NCBI GenBank assembly: GCA_964534845.1 | Contig: CAZHPV010000037.1 | Coordinates: 1 to 24,073, forward strand | Length of the DNA stretch: 24,073 nucleotides | Reading direction: 5' to 3' | From: CALCKU01 sp964534845 | GTDB taxonomy: Bacteria; Pseudomonadota; Alphaproteobacteria; Caulobacterales; Maricaulaceae | Shown here: piece by piece, positions 7,887 through 13,676 of the stretch | Position numbering within the stretch: the first letter of the stretch is position 1 | Layout of the letters: each line of letters starts with the position of its first letter | Program-made: the position numbers and the translations under genes | Notes under the pieces: generated by a model | What the model saw: only the letters and a program-made list of their open reading frames with translations | Told to the model about the DNA's origin: nothing | The model's database searches: none

Positions 7887-7997
7887 AAATTCTAATTTGA
7901 GAAGGGAACTCAATTAGATATGCCTCGTTAAGGGAATGAGGCGGGTTTGTCTCAAAGAGGATTATGAGACATTAGGCTAATGTGTCCCAGTGCGTCG
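7845..7997 (-). ncRNA. Candidate small RNA with four C-rich (anti-Shine-Dalgarno) stem-loops
   Basis: Read on the minus strand, four hairpins follow one another. Stem 7971-7965/7954-7948 (7 bp) has loop UAAUCCUCUU. Stem 7942-7938/7926-7922 (5 bp plus two inner pairs) has loop AUUCCCUUAAC. Stem 7917-7909/7901-7892 (9 bp, one bulge) has loop UUCCCUU. Stem 7886-7876/7865-7855 (11 bp, perfect) has loop UUCCCCUUUU and is followed by UUAAUUU. No credible ORF covers the region. The repeated single-stranded UUCCCUU could pair with AAGGGAA-type ribosome-binding sites, as the C-rich loops of alphaproteobacterial CCUCCUCCC-motif sRNAs and Listeria LhrC do. The 5' end is inferred from a weak TATTGT -10 near 8004-8009. 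A structured 5' leader of the secreted-protein gene is the main alternative. Confidence 0.65.
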
Positions 7998-8025
7998 ATT
8001 CATACAATAAAATCAAAAGAGAGAC

Positions 8026-8047
8026 TTTCGTGATAATTTCGTGATAA
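8026..8047. promoter_or_regulatory. Perfect tandem 11-bp repeat, operator-like
   Basis: TTTCGTGATAA occurs twice back to back (8026-8036 and 8037-8047), reading TTATCACGAAA twice on the minus strand. An 11-bp period puts both copies on the same face of the helix, the arrangement bound by OmpR/PhoB-type response regulators (7-bp half-sites spaced by 4 bp). It lies about 30-50 bp upstream of the inferred start of the candidate small RNA, where an activator would bind. The regulator is not identified. Confidence 0.5.
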
Positions 8048-8099
8048 TCATTAACTTTTTGTAATATTTGAGGTGTTGTAATAGATTGCCCCTATTTAT

Positions 8100-8117
8100 G
8101 GTTAATGCGCGTTAACC
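8100..8117. repeat. 18-bp palindrome GGTTAA-N6-TTAACC upstream of ruvC
   Basis: GGTTAA (8100-8105) and TTAACC (8112-8117) form perfect 6-bp inverted arms around TGCGCG, which itself is nearly symmetric. It lies 10 bp upstream of the ruvC -35. It could bind a dimeric repressor. The two TTAA half-sites are spaced by 6 bp, one less than a CtrA box (TTAA-N7-TTAA), so I do not call CtrA. Confidence 0.4.
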
Positions 8118-8126
8118 TCTTTTGTC

Positions 8127-8161
8127 TTGGCAGAGGGCAAATGTTCCCCTACTGTTCTTAT
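8127..8161 (+). promoter_or_regulatory. SOS-controlled ruvCAB promoter with LexA box
   Basis: GTTC (8143-8146), seven bases, GTTC (8154-8157) is the direct-repeat LexA box typical of Alphaproteobacteria. It overlaps the -10 of a TTGGCA (8127-8132) -17 bp- TACTGT (8150-8155) promoter, so bound LexA would block it. The predicted transcript start, 6-7 bases after the -10, falls at or next to the A of ATG 8162, implying a leaderless or nearly leaderless ruvC mRNA. The box motif is seen directly; repression and the exact start are inference. Confidence 0.75.
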
Positions 8162-8671
8162 ATGCAAAACCGGATTCGGATATTGGGAATTGACCCGTCA
8201 CTTGTCGCGTGCGGGTGGGGTGTGATTGAAGCGGAAGGGACTAAATTACGCCATATTGCCCACGGTGTTATCCGTCCCAATTCTAAAGCGGCCTTACCAA
8301 GCCGACTTAATGACATTTTTGAAACGCTTATTGATATAATTGATTTACATGAACCCATTGAAGCTGGGATTGAAGAGGCTTTCATGAAGAATAATGCGTC
8401 TTCAGCGCTAAAGCTGGGGCAGGCCCGCGCGGCTTGCTTGTTGGCAGCAAGTACCCAAGGCTTAGGTATTGGGGAATATTCTCCCAGATCGGTAAAAAAA
8501 TCGGTCGTGGGCACAGGCAGTGCCGATAAGCACCAAGTCGCACATATGATGAATGTCCTTATGCCGGGCTGCGGGGTTAAGGCGGGGGACGCGTCCGATG
8601 CTTTGGCAATCGCTATTTGCCATGCGCACCGTGTGAATGCGGGTGGTACGCTCTACCGGAGGGTCGGATGA
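8162..8671 (+). CDS. ruvC: Crossover junction endodeoxyribonuclease RuvC
   Basis: RuvC cuts Holliday junctions symmetrically during recombinational repair, working with RuvAB. The 169-residue protein has the RNase H-like active site: Asp11 in RILGIDPSL, Glu71 in GIEEAFMKNN, and Asp143 and Asp146 in GDASDALAIAICH. Pro12-Ser13 replaces the common Pro-Gly. ATG 8162 is chosen because it gives the normal family N-terminus, whereas the in-frame ATGs at 8105 and 8141 lie upstream of or inside the LexA box. ATG 8141 does have a GAGGG before it and would add seven residues, so it remains possible. It is the first gene of ruvCAB and its stop overlaps the ruvA start. Confidence 0.96.
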   Translation: MQNRIRILGIDPSLVACGWGVIEAEGTKLRHIAHGVIRPNSKAALPSRLNDIFETLIDIIDLHEPIEAGIEEAFMKNNASSALKLGQARAACLLAASTQGLGIGEYSPRSVKKSVVGTGSADKHQVAHMMNVLMPGCGVKAGDASDALAIAICHAHRVNAGGTLYRRVG

Positions 8672-9306
8672 TTGGCATGTTAAGCGGGACATGCCTGATG
8701 GCAGGTTCAGGTGAAGCGATAATTGACGTAGGGGGTGTCGGATATCTTGTGCAATGCGGCAGTCGGACACTGGCAAATCTCGAGGTTGGAGGGAGCGTTA
8801 GCCTTCATGTCGAAACCCATGTGCGCGAACAGGCTATTACTTTGTTTGGCTTTCATTCCGAGGAAGAACGGGCCTGGTTTGTCCGCTTGCAGACGGTTCA
8901 AGGACTGGGACCAAAAGCGGCTTTGGCTATATTGGATATACTTACGCCGGGTGATATTTTTTCGGCAGCCAATCTGGAAGACAAGACGGCGTTTTCACGC
9001 GCATCAGGTGTGGGGCCGAAACTGGCGGGTCGCATCGTCATGGAACTATCGGGCAAGGCAGCCCCTTCGGGGCGAGGGTTTTTGCCGCTAACTAAAGATC
9101 AAGGCGAAACACGGTCGGTTAATGCCGCTACGGGTGAGGGGGCCTCCGATATGAAACTGCGCAATGATGCGATATCGGCCCTCGCTAATTTAGGTTTTGG
9201 GCAATCCGAGGCGTTACGGGCGGTGGCGGGCGCTTATAGTTCTTTCGAGGCAGCGCCCTCACTGGACGTGCTTATTCGAGTCTCGCTTAAGGAGCTTAAT
9301 TCGTAA
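8668..9306 (+). CDS. ruvA: Holliday junction branch migration protein RuvA
   Basis: RuvA binds the four-way junction as a tetramer and loads RuvB. The 212-residue protein starts MIGMLSGTCL with the OB-fold N-terminal domain, then two helix-hairpin-helix motifs (VQGLGPKAALAIL at about 79-91 and ASGVGPKLAGRIV at about 114-126) and the C-terminal RuvB-binding domain (DAISALANLGFGQSEALRAV). ATG 8668 overlaps the ruvC stop as ATGA and has GGAGGG at 8658-8663. A longer upstream frame starting at 8617 would lie inside ruvC and lacks family support. The stop overlaps the first base of ruvB, so the three genes are translationally coupled and share SOS control. Confidence 0.97.
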   Translation: MIGMLSGTCLMAGSGEAIIDVGGVGYLVQCGSRTLANLEVGGSVSLHVETHVREQAITLFGFHSEEERAWFVRLQTVQGLGPKAALAILDILTPGDIFSAANLEDKTAFSRASGVGPKLAGRIVMELSGKAAPSGRGFLPLTKDQGETRSVNAATGEGASDMKLRNDAISALANLGFGQSEALRAVAGAYSSFEAAPSLDVLIRVSLKELNS

Positions 9307-10376
9307 TGGATGGATCAGGCCATAATGCGCAAGACCGCATAATAGGCGGGGAGGCACAATTAGGGGACGGGCGAGATAAGGCGCTGCGACCTCTTACGTT
9401 TTCCGATTTTGTGGGTCAGCAAGGCCCTATAAAAAATCTTAAAGTATATGTAGAGGCGGCGCGGCGGCGCCAAGAACCGTTGGACCATCTTCTGCTTTCA
9501 GGCCCGCCCGGGCTAGGCAAGACAACCTTGTCTCAAATCGTGGCGCGTGAATTAGGGGTGAACTTCCGCGCTACGTCAGGCCCCGTAATCTCCAAGGCGG
9601 GTGATTTGGCTGCGCTTCTGACTAATCTCGAACCGCGCGATGTATTATTTATTGACGAAATCCACCGTCTTAACCCTGTCGTAGAAGAAGTCCTGTATCC
9701 GGCAATGGAAGATTATGAGCTGGATCTGATAATCGGTGAGGGGCCAGCGGCCCGCTCGATAAAAATTGATTTGGCACCCTTTACCTTGATCGGCGCAACA
9801 ACACGGGCAGGATTACTCGCGACACCGTTGCGCGACAGATTCGGTATACCCATCCGGCTTGAGTTTTATGACGAAGCGGAGCTAACAAAAATCGTGCTTC
9901 GGGCGGCAGGAAAATTATCAATGGAAATGACGCTGGACGGGGGGCGGGAAATTGCCCGCAGGTCTCGGGGCACACCGCGTATTGCCGGACGTTTACTGCG
10001 CCGTGTGCGTGACTTAGCCGAAGATGAAGGCTTTCACAAAGTAGACAAGGAGGCAGCAGATCGGGCGTTAAAGCGTTTGGGTGTTGATGATATTGGGCTT
10101 GATAAGCAGGATATGCGTTACCTACATGCCCTTTGCGAAATGTTTGGTGGCGGGCCGACGGGGGCTGATACTTTGGCAGCGGCTCTCTCTGAGGCGCGTG
10201 ATGCTTTGGAAGATGTGATTGAGCCTTATTTGATACAGAAGGGGTTTTTGCAACGCACTCCACGAGGACGGGTTGCAACTAAACGGGCCTTTGCGCATCT
10301 GGGTCTTAAGGCGCCGGTTTTGGACTTGGCACCAACCTTGTTTGATGATGCAAATCAAGAGACGTCCAAAGATTGA
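9306..10376 (+). CDS. ruvB: Holliday junction ATP-dependent helicase motor RuvB
   Basis: RuvB is the AAA+ ring that pumps DNA through the RuvA-bound junction to drive branch migration. The 356-residue protein shows LRPLTFSDFVGQ, Walker A GPPGLGKT (66-73), Walker B DEIH (117-120), the presensor beta-hairpin region (MEDYELDLIIGEGPAAR) and sensor-1 region (LIGATTRAGLLATPLRDRFG), followed by the AAA+ lid and the C-terminal winged helix ending in TPRGRVATKRAFAHLG. The start overlaps the ruvA stop (TAATG). The end overlaps the -35 of the next promoter, so the aldehyde dehydrogenase gene downstream is likely not part of the SOS unit. Confidence 0.98.
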   Translation: MDGSGHNAQDRIIGGEAQLGDGRDKALRPLTFSDFVGQQGPIKNLKVYVEAARRRQEPLDHLLLSGPPGLGKTTLSQIVARELGVNFRATSGPVISKAGDLAALLTNLEPRDVLFIDEIHRLNPVVEEVLYPAMEDYELDLIIGEGPAARSIKIDLAPFTLIGATTRAGLLATPLRDRFGIPIRLEFYDEAELTKIVLRAAGKLSMEMTLDGGREIARRSRGTPRIAGRLLRRVRDLAEDEGFHKVDKEAADRALKRLGVDDIGLDKQDMRYLHALCEMFGGGPTGADTLAAALSEARDALEDVIEPYLIQKGFLQRTPRGRVATKRAFAHLGLKAPVLDLAPTLFDDANQETSKD

Positions 10377-10402
10377 CAACAGTTTGAAGCTGTGCATCTA
10401 AT
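10373..10402 (+). promoter_or_regulatory. Strong sigma-70-type promoter for the aldehyde dehydrogenase gene
   Basis: TTGACA (10373-10378), matching the consensus exactly and overlapping the ruvB stop codon, is followed after 18 bp by TCTAAT (10397-10402, five of six). The start would be near 10409, giving a leader of about 105 nt. The spacer holds an imperfect palindrome ACAG-N7-CTGT (10379-10393 region), a possible operator. Confidence 0.6.
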
Positions 10403-10458
10403 ATGCGTATAAGAGTAAAGTTCAAAACATTTTCGCGCGCATTCGCCCTCGAGGAATA

Positions 10459-10500
10459 ATGAAAAAATATAGGTGCGGATTTGCTTTGCGAAAACTATAA
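10459..10500 (+). CDS. 13-codon upstream ORF in the aldehyde dehydrogenase leader (tentative)
   Basis: GAGGA (10451-10455) precedes ATG 10459, which opens a 13-residue frame (MKKYRCGFALRKL) ending at TAA 10500, 14 bases before the aldehyde dehydrogenase ATG. Its basic sequence has no run of one amino acid as in classical attenuators. It may be a translated leader peptide or simple chance; only the good ribosome site and position argue for it. Confidence 0.25.
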   Translation: MKKYRCGFALRKL

Positions 10501-10514
10501 AACAGGAGCGAGTG

Positions 10515-11966
10515 ATGGTTCGAATAAATCTAGATACGCAATTTAAAGGCAGTCCGACCGCCGCTCAGTTAAAGAACATTCTTTCCACGCAGAAAGCGGC
10601 TTTTGATAAAGCCCCTAATATGCCTTGGGCTAAACGTAAGGCGAATTTACAAAAGCTGGGGGATATTATTAAATCTCACGAGGATGAGTTTGTTCAAGCG
10701 ATTTCTAAGGATTTTGGCCACCGCGCGGCAGAAGAAACGATTTTAGCGGAAACTATGGTCATTCAAGGAGGGATTAGCCACGCAATCAAGCATACGCCCA
10801 AATGGATGCGTATACGCAAGGCACCGACGGCCTTGCAATATTTGCCAGCTAAAAATCGGATTGTCCCGCAACCGCTCGGTGTCATCGGGATTATCAGCCC
10901 GTGGAATTACCCCTTGCAACTGGCCATAATGCCTTTGGTAGGCGCTTTGGGGGCGGGGAATCGGGCTATGATCAAGCCGAGTGAATACACGCCTAGATTT
11001 TCCGAACTTTTAAAATTCGTTCTTGGGAAAGTCTTTTCCGATGATGAGGTTTATGTCGCTTTGGGCGGTGTAGACGTTGCCAGTGCGTTTTCATCTTTGC
11101 CATTTGATCATCTTGTCTTTACGGGCTCAACTAATGTTGGGCGTATTGTCGCCAAGGCGGCGGCAGACAATCTCGTGCCTTGCACATTGGAGCTAGGCGG
11201 AAAATCCCCCACCATTATTGACGAGAGTGCAAATATGTCGCTCACAGTGCCGCGCATTGCGAATGCCAAGCTTTTGAATGCAGGACAAACCTGTGTTGCA
11301 CCAGATTATGTTTTAATGCCTCAGGCGAAAATAGAGGGTTTTTCAGATAGCCTCATCAAGCAGGCCGAGACTTTTTATCCAAAGATTGCCGGCAATGATG
11401 ATTATACGTCAATCATTGCGGATGCTCATTATGCCCGCTTGCAAACCTTGCTGGAGGACGCCGAAAATAAGGGGGCGAAGATACGGGTTGCGGGTGATGA
11501 TGATAAGCAGGAACTCGCTAAACAGCGCCGAGTCCCGTTGACGGTTGTGACCGAGACAACGCCGGATATGAAAATTATGCAGGAAGAAATTTTTGGCCCG
11601 CTCCTTCCTGTCGTCGCGTCAGAGACACTGGATGATGCTCTGGATTATGTCCAAAAAAGAGAGCGGCCGTTAGCGCTTTACTGGTTTGGCGAAGACAAGA
11701 CTAAGCGAGACCGTGTTTTAAATGAAAGTATTTCTGGGGGCGTGACCATTAATGATGCGGCTTGGCATGTGATACAAGAAGATATTCCATTTGGCGGCGT
11801 AGGCCCCTCAGGCATGGGGGCTTATCACGGTGAGGCGGGCTTCCAATCTTTCTCACATATGAAAGGCGTTTTTTACCAAAGTAAATTAAGCCAAGGCAAG
11901 AAATTGCATCCACCCTACGGTCCGGCGACCCATAAGATGCTCGGTCTCATGAAAAAAATTCTCTAG
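10515..11966 (+). CDS. NAD(P)-dependent aldehyde dehydrogenase, coniferyl-aldehyde dehydrogenase-like
   Basis: The 483-residue protein has the full aldehyde dehydrogenase signature: SPWNYPLQLA (substrate/NAD region, about 128-137), NRAMIKPSE (149-157), FTGSTNVG (202-209), LELGGKSP with general-base Glu226, and NAGQTC with nucleophile Cys260, then EEIFGPLLPVV. The short N-terminus, GRPKAE-like region replaced by KDFGHRAAEETILAE, and overall spacing are closest to the CalB/coniferyl aldehyde dehydrogenase subfamily. Members oxidise aromatic or medium-chain aldehydes to acids; the actual substrate is unknown. ATG 10515 has AGGAG (10504-10508) at ideal spacing, so it is preferred over the in-frame GTG 10473. 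It is followed after 10 bp by the thioesterase gene, likely in one transcript. Confidence 0.9.
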   Translation: MVRINLDTQFKGSPTAAQLKNILSTQKAAFDKAPNMPWAKRKANLQKLGDIIKSHEDEFVQAISKDFGHRAAEETILAETMVIQGGISHAIKHTPKWMRIRKAPTALQYLPAKNRIVPQPLGVIGIISPWNYPLQLAIMPLVGALGAGNRAMIKPSEYTPRFSELLKFVLGKVFSDDEVYVALGGVDVASAFSSLPFDHLVFTGSTNVGRIVAKAAADNLVPCTLELGGKSPTIIDESANMSLTVPRIANAKLLNAGQTCVAPDYVLMPQAKIEGFSDSLIKQAETFYPKIAGNDDYTSIIADAHYARLQTLLEDAENKGAKIRVAGDDDKQELAKQRRVPLTVVTETTPDMKIMQEEIFGPLLPVVASETLDDALDYVQKRERPLALYWFGEDKTKRDRVLNESISGGVTINDAAWHVIQEDIPFGGVGPSGMGAYHGEAGFQSFSHMKGVFYQSKLSQGKKLHPPYGPATHKMLGLMKKIL

Positions 11967-11976
11967 AATTTTATAA

Positions 11977-12447
11977 ATGGTTGATGATAACCACTTAATG
12001 GCCCGCGATATCCCGCCTATGGGATATTTCGAAGGCCGGGAGCACTATTACCCTATCCGTGTTTTTTATGAGGATACGGATTTCTCCGGTGTGGTATATT
12101 ACGCAAATTATCTGCGGTTTCTGGAGCGGGCGCGATCAAGCTTTTTCAGATTGGCGGGTATCGGTCACGCCGAACTCCTAGAGCGAGACCCGCCTTTGGC
12201 TTTTGTAATTCGTAAAATCAATCTGGATTATAAGATTAGTGCCAAAATTGATGATGTGCTGTCTGTTATGACAACATATGATAGTTTTAAGGGCGCGCGG
12301 CTCCTCGTGACGCAGAAGATATTTCGAAACGAAAAGCTTATATTAACGGCGGATAGCGAGGCGGCCTGTATAGATTTAACGGGACGCCCCAGACGTGCCC
12401 CAAAAGAGATGATGGATAAGCTCGTGCCTTATTTATTAAAGGATTAA
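11977..12447 (+). CDS. ybgC: Tol-Pal-associated acyl-CoA thioesterase YbgC
   Basis: This hot-dog-fold thioesterase hydrolyses acyl-CoA esters and is commonly encoded at the head of tol-pal clusters; a role linked to phospholipid metabolism has been proposed. The 156-residue protein shows YEDTDFSGVVYYANYLRFLERAR, with the likely catalytic Asp35 in DTD, and PLAFVIRKINLDYKISAKIDD, another family segment. The first 20 or so residues look like an extra tail: ATG 11977, ATG 11998 and ATG 12019 are all in frame and none has a clear Shine-Dalgarno, so the start is uncertain. Unlike the usual arrangement it is separated from tolQ by two unrelated genes, one in the opposite direction. Confidence 0.92.
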   Translation: MVDDNHLMARDIPPMGYFEGREHYYPIRVFYEDTDFSGVVYYANYLRFLERARSSFFRLAGIGHAELLERDPPLAFVIRKINLDYKISAKIDDVLSVMTTYDSFKGARLLVTQKIFRNEKLILTADSEAACIDLTGRPRRAPKEMMDKLVPYLLKD

Positions 12448-12508
12448 CTTTAACGCCATAATCTTACTTTTCCGGGGTATGACAACGATAAGATGAGAAA
12501 GGTATCTT

Positions 12509-13039
12509 ATGTTAAAAATTGCATATTCAGACTATATACAGTGGCCGGAACGCGCGACAGCGGATGTTAGACGAGCGTCTCAAGCCCAATATATGCACGG
12601 TATGACGGAAATCTTGGCGAGTGAGGGGCCAATGCAGGCGCTAAGCCTTTTCCAAACTTATGCTAAAGCAAGCGGGGTTCAAAAGATTGTGGCAAGCGTA
12701 CGTAAACGCTGCGAGCGCGCTCTGCTTGAGGGCGTAAAAGCAGGCCATATTGTGATGGAACGCGAGGACGATAGTGAGATTGACGGGCCAGATGATAGCG
12801 TCGGCTGGATTGTACGTTTGCCAGATCAACCCTCAGTTATTGTGCGGTCCTTAGGGAAGCGCGGGTTTTCTGAAATCCCGATGAGTGAGCTGGCGGCTCT
12901 CGCCTTGGAAATTCGAGCGCAAGATGAATTTATGGGGCGTGAGGATATTTACCGTGCTGTTCTCGACCATTACGGCCTACAAAAACTGACAGCTCTTGTA
13001 CGCCGCCGCCTCGATAAAGTGCTGGAAGTCTATTTTTAA
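12509..13039 (+). CDS. Small protein of two winged-helix-like repeats (DUF3320-like), function unknown
   Basis: The 176-residue protein contains two related segments. The first, about residues 30-80, reads MTEILASEGPMQ…GVQKIVASVRKRCERALLEG, and the second, about 130-175, reads ALEIRAQDEFMG…GLQKLTALVRRRLDKVLEVY. Each is helical with the G-x-x-K-(ILT)-x-x-x-V-R-x-R pattern of the domain found at the C-terminus of large DUF3320 helicase/nuclease proteins, with a beta-strand linker (VGWIVRLPD … IPMSELA) between. Here it stands alone, without a helicase. Nucleic-acid binding is a reasonable guess from the fold, not shown. AAGGT precedes ATG 12509 at about 6 nt. No signal peptide, so cytoplasmic. 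It sits between ybgC and tolQ and may be cotranscribed with ybgC (61-bp gap). Confidence 0.75.
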   Translation: MLKIAYSDYIQWPERATADVRRASQAQYMHGMTEILASEGPMQALSLFQTYAKASGVQKIVASVRKRCERALLEGVKAGHIVMEREDDSEIDGPDDSVGWIVRLPDQPSVIVRSLGKRGFSEIPMSELAALALEIRAQDEFMGREDIYRAVLDHYGLQKLTALVRRRLDKVLEVYF

Positions 13040-13044
13040 AGCAA

Positions 13045-13064
13045 GCTGACCCTTAGGGGGCAGC
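13045..13064. terminator. Hairpin between convergent genes
   Basis: GCTG-A-CCC / GGG-G-CAGC forms a 7-bp stem with one mismatch and a TTAG loop. It lies between the stop at 13039 and the stop of the minus-strand lipoprotein gene at 13083. On the minus strand a T-rich stretch follows (TTGCTTT), on the plus strand none. A shared weak terminator is plausible. Confidence 0.45.
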
Positions 13065-13082
13065 CCAATCGATTAAACTGTT

Positions 13083-13445
13083 TTAAGCGTCGGGGATGAT
13101 CTCGCCAATACCCGGGCCTGTTGGGCCTCTGGGAACAGACTCACAAATATCGAGGACTTGCTTGCCTTCGCTATCGACATAGATGATTTCAGCCTGTTTG
13201 ACGACTTTAACCTGCTTGACCTTGCGTTCAATAGGTTCATAGGGTGGGTTGTCAATCTGGGTTATAGCAAATTGGATTTTGGTTTCAGCCGGGATGATAA
13301 CCTGCTGCAAGGCCGAAACGGGTGCGCAAGTTTGAATCGGTTTAGGGGTTATAACAACAACTTCCGGTGCGGGTTCAGGCGTTGTTTCACAGGCCGCAAA
13401 AAAAACTGGCAAAGTCACTAACAGGGTGAGGCGCTTGAAAGTCAT
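13083..13445 (-). CDS. Small lipoprotein of unknown function
   Basis: The 120-residue product starts MTFKRLTLLVTLPVFFAAC, a short signal with lipobox FAAC at Cys19, so it is probably lipidated and anchored in the envelope. The next residues after Cys are E-T, without the Asp at +2 that marks inner-membrane retention in enterics. After a Pro/Glu-rich tether there is a compact region with PIQTCAPVSALQQVIIPAETKIQ and QAEIIYVDSEGKQVLDIC and two further cysteines that might form a disulfide. The tail is GPTGPGIGEIIPDA. AGGAG lies upstream of the start. I do not recognise a named family. It lies antiparallel just before tolQ, and its promoter shares the 231-bp divergent region with tolQ. Confidence 0.78.
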   Translation of the reverse strand: MTFKRLTLLVTLPVFFAACETTPEPAPEVVVITPKPIQTCAPVSALQQVIIPAETKIQFAITQIDNPPYEPIERKVKQVKVVKQAEIIYVDSEGKQVLDICESVPRGPTGPGIGEIIPDA

Positions 13446-13604
13446 TGGATTCTCCTTTTATAGGACACACCTTATCACAAAAAATGGTTTAATTGTGACT
13501 TAGATGGGTAGTTTTACCCAAAATATACAGGGAAATAGCAGTGATCGGTGATTATAAGCTCATAGTTAACAATTTGTTTCTATAGCTATCTTACAGGCTG
13601 TTAA

Positions 13605-13633
13605 TTGGCAGATAACTGACATATGGTTTTAAA
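13605..13633 (+). promoter_or_regulatory. Candidate promoter of the tol-pal operon
   Basis: TTGGCA (13605-13610), 17 bp, TTTAAA (13628-13633) is a plausible pair ahead of tolQ, with a start near 13640 and a leader of about 37 nt. A GAATC (GANTC, the CcrM methylation site of Alphaproteobacteria) lies at 13642-13646. The rest of the 231-bp region contains a small hairpin GGGTA/TACCC near 13505-13520 but no strong motif. Confidence 0.4.
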
Positions 13634-13676
13634 TAGAAACCGAATCTAATAGGCTCTGACGGAAAGACCAATAAAC

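Larger units (their letters stand above)
7647..8161. other. Gene-free structured region between the secreted-protein gene and ruvC
   Basis: This 515-bp stretch has no convincing protein-coding frame. From left to right it holds a candidate promoter for the secreted-protein gene (7754-7782), the four-hairpin candidate small RNA (7845-7997, minus), a tandem 11-bp repeat (8026-8047), an A/T-rich stretch, an 18-bp palindrome (8100-8117) and the LexA-controlled ruvC promoter (8127-8161). The part 7783-7844 shows nothing I can name. Confidence 0.7.

Noticed and set aside
7855..7971. The four-hairpin region read on the plus strand as a CsrB-like RNA with GGA loops
   Set aside because: On the plus strand the loops do contain AGGGGA, AGGGA and AGGA, but the last candidate terminator is followed by a U-run only on the minus strand, and CsrA-sponge RNAs are not typical of Alphaproteobacteria. 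It remains a minor alternative.
8102..8115. TTAA…TTAA near ruvC as a CtrA box
   Set aside because: Spacing is 6 bp instead of 7 and the flanks make an inverted, not direct, repeat.
9781..10278. Long minus-strand open frame (165 codons) inside ruvB
   Set aside because: It is fully antisense to a strongly conserved gene, has a His/Pro-rich composition with no domain, and no ribosome site or promoter; it is a shadow of ruvB codon use.
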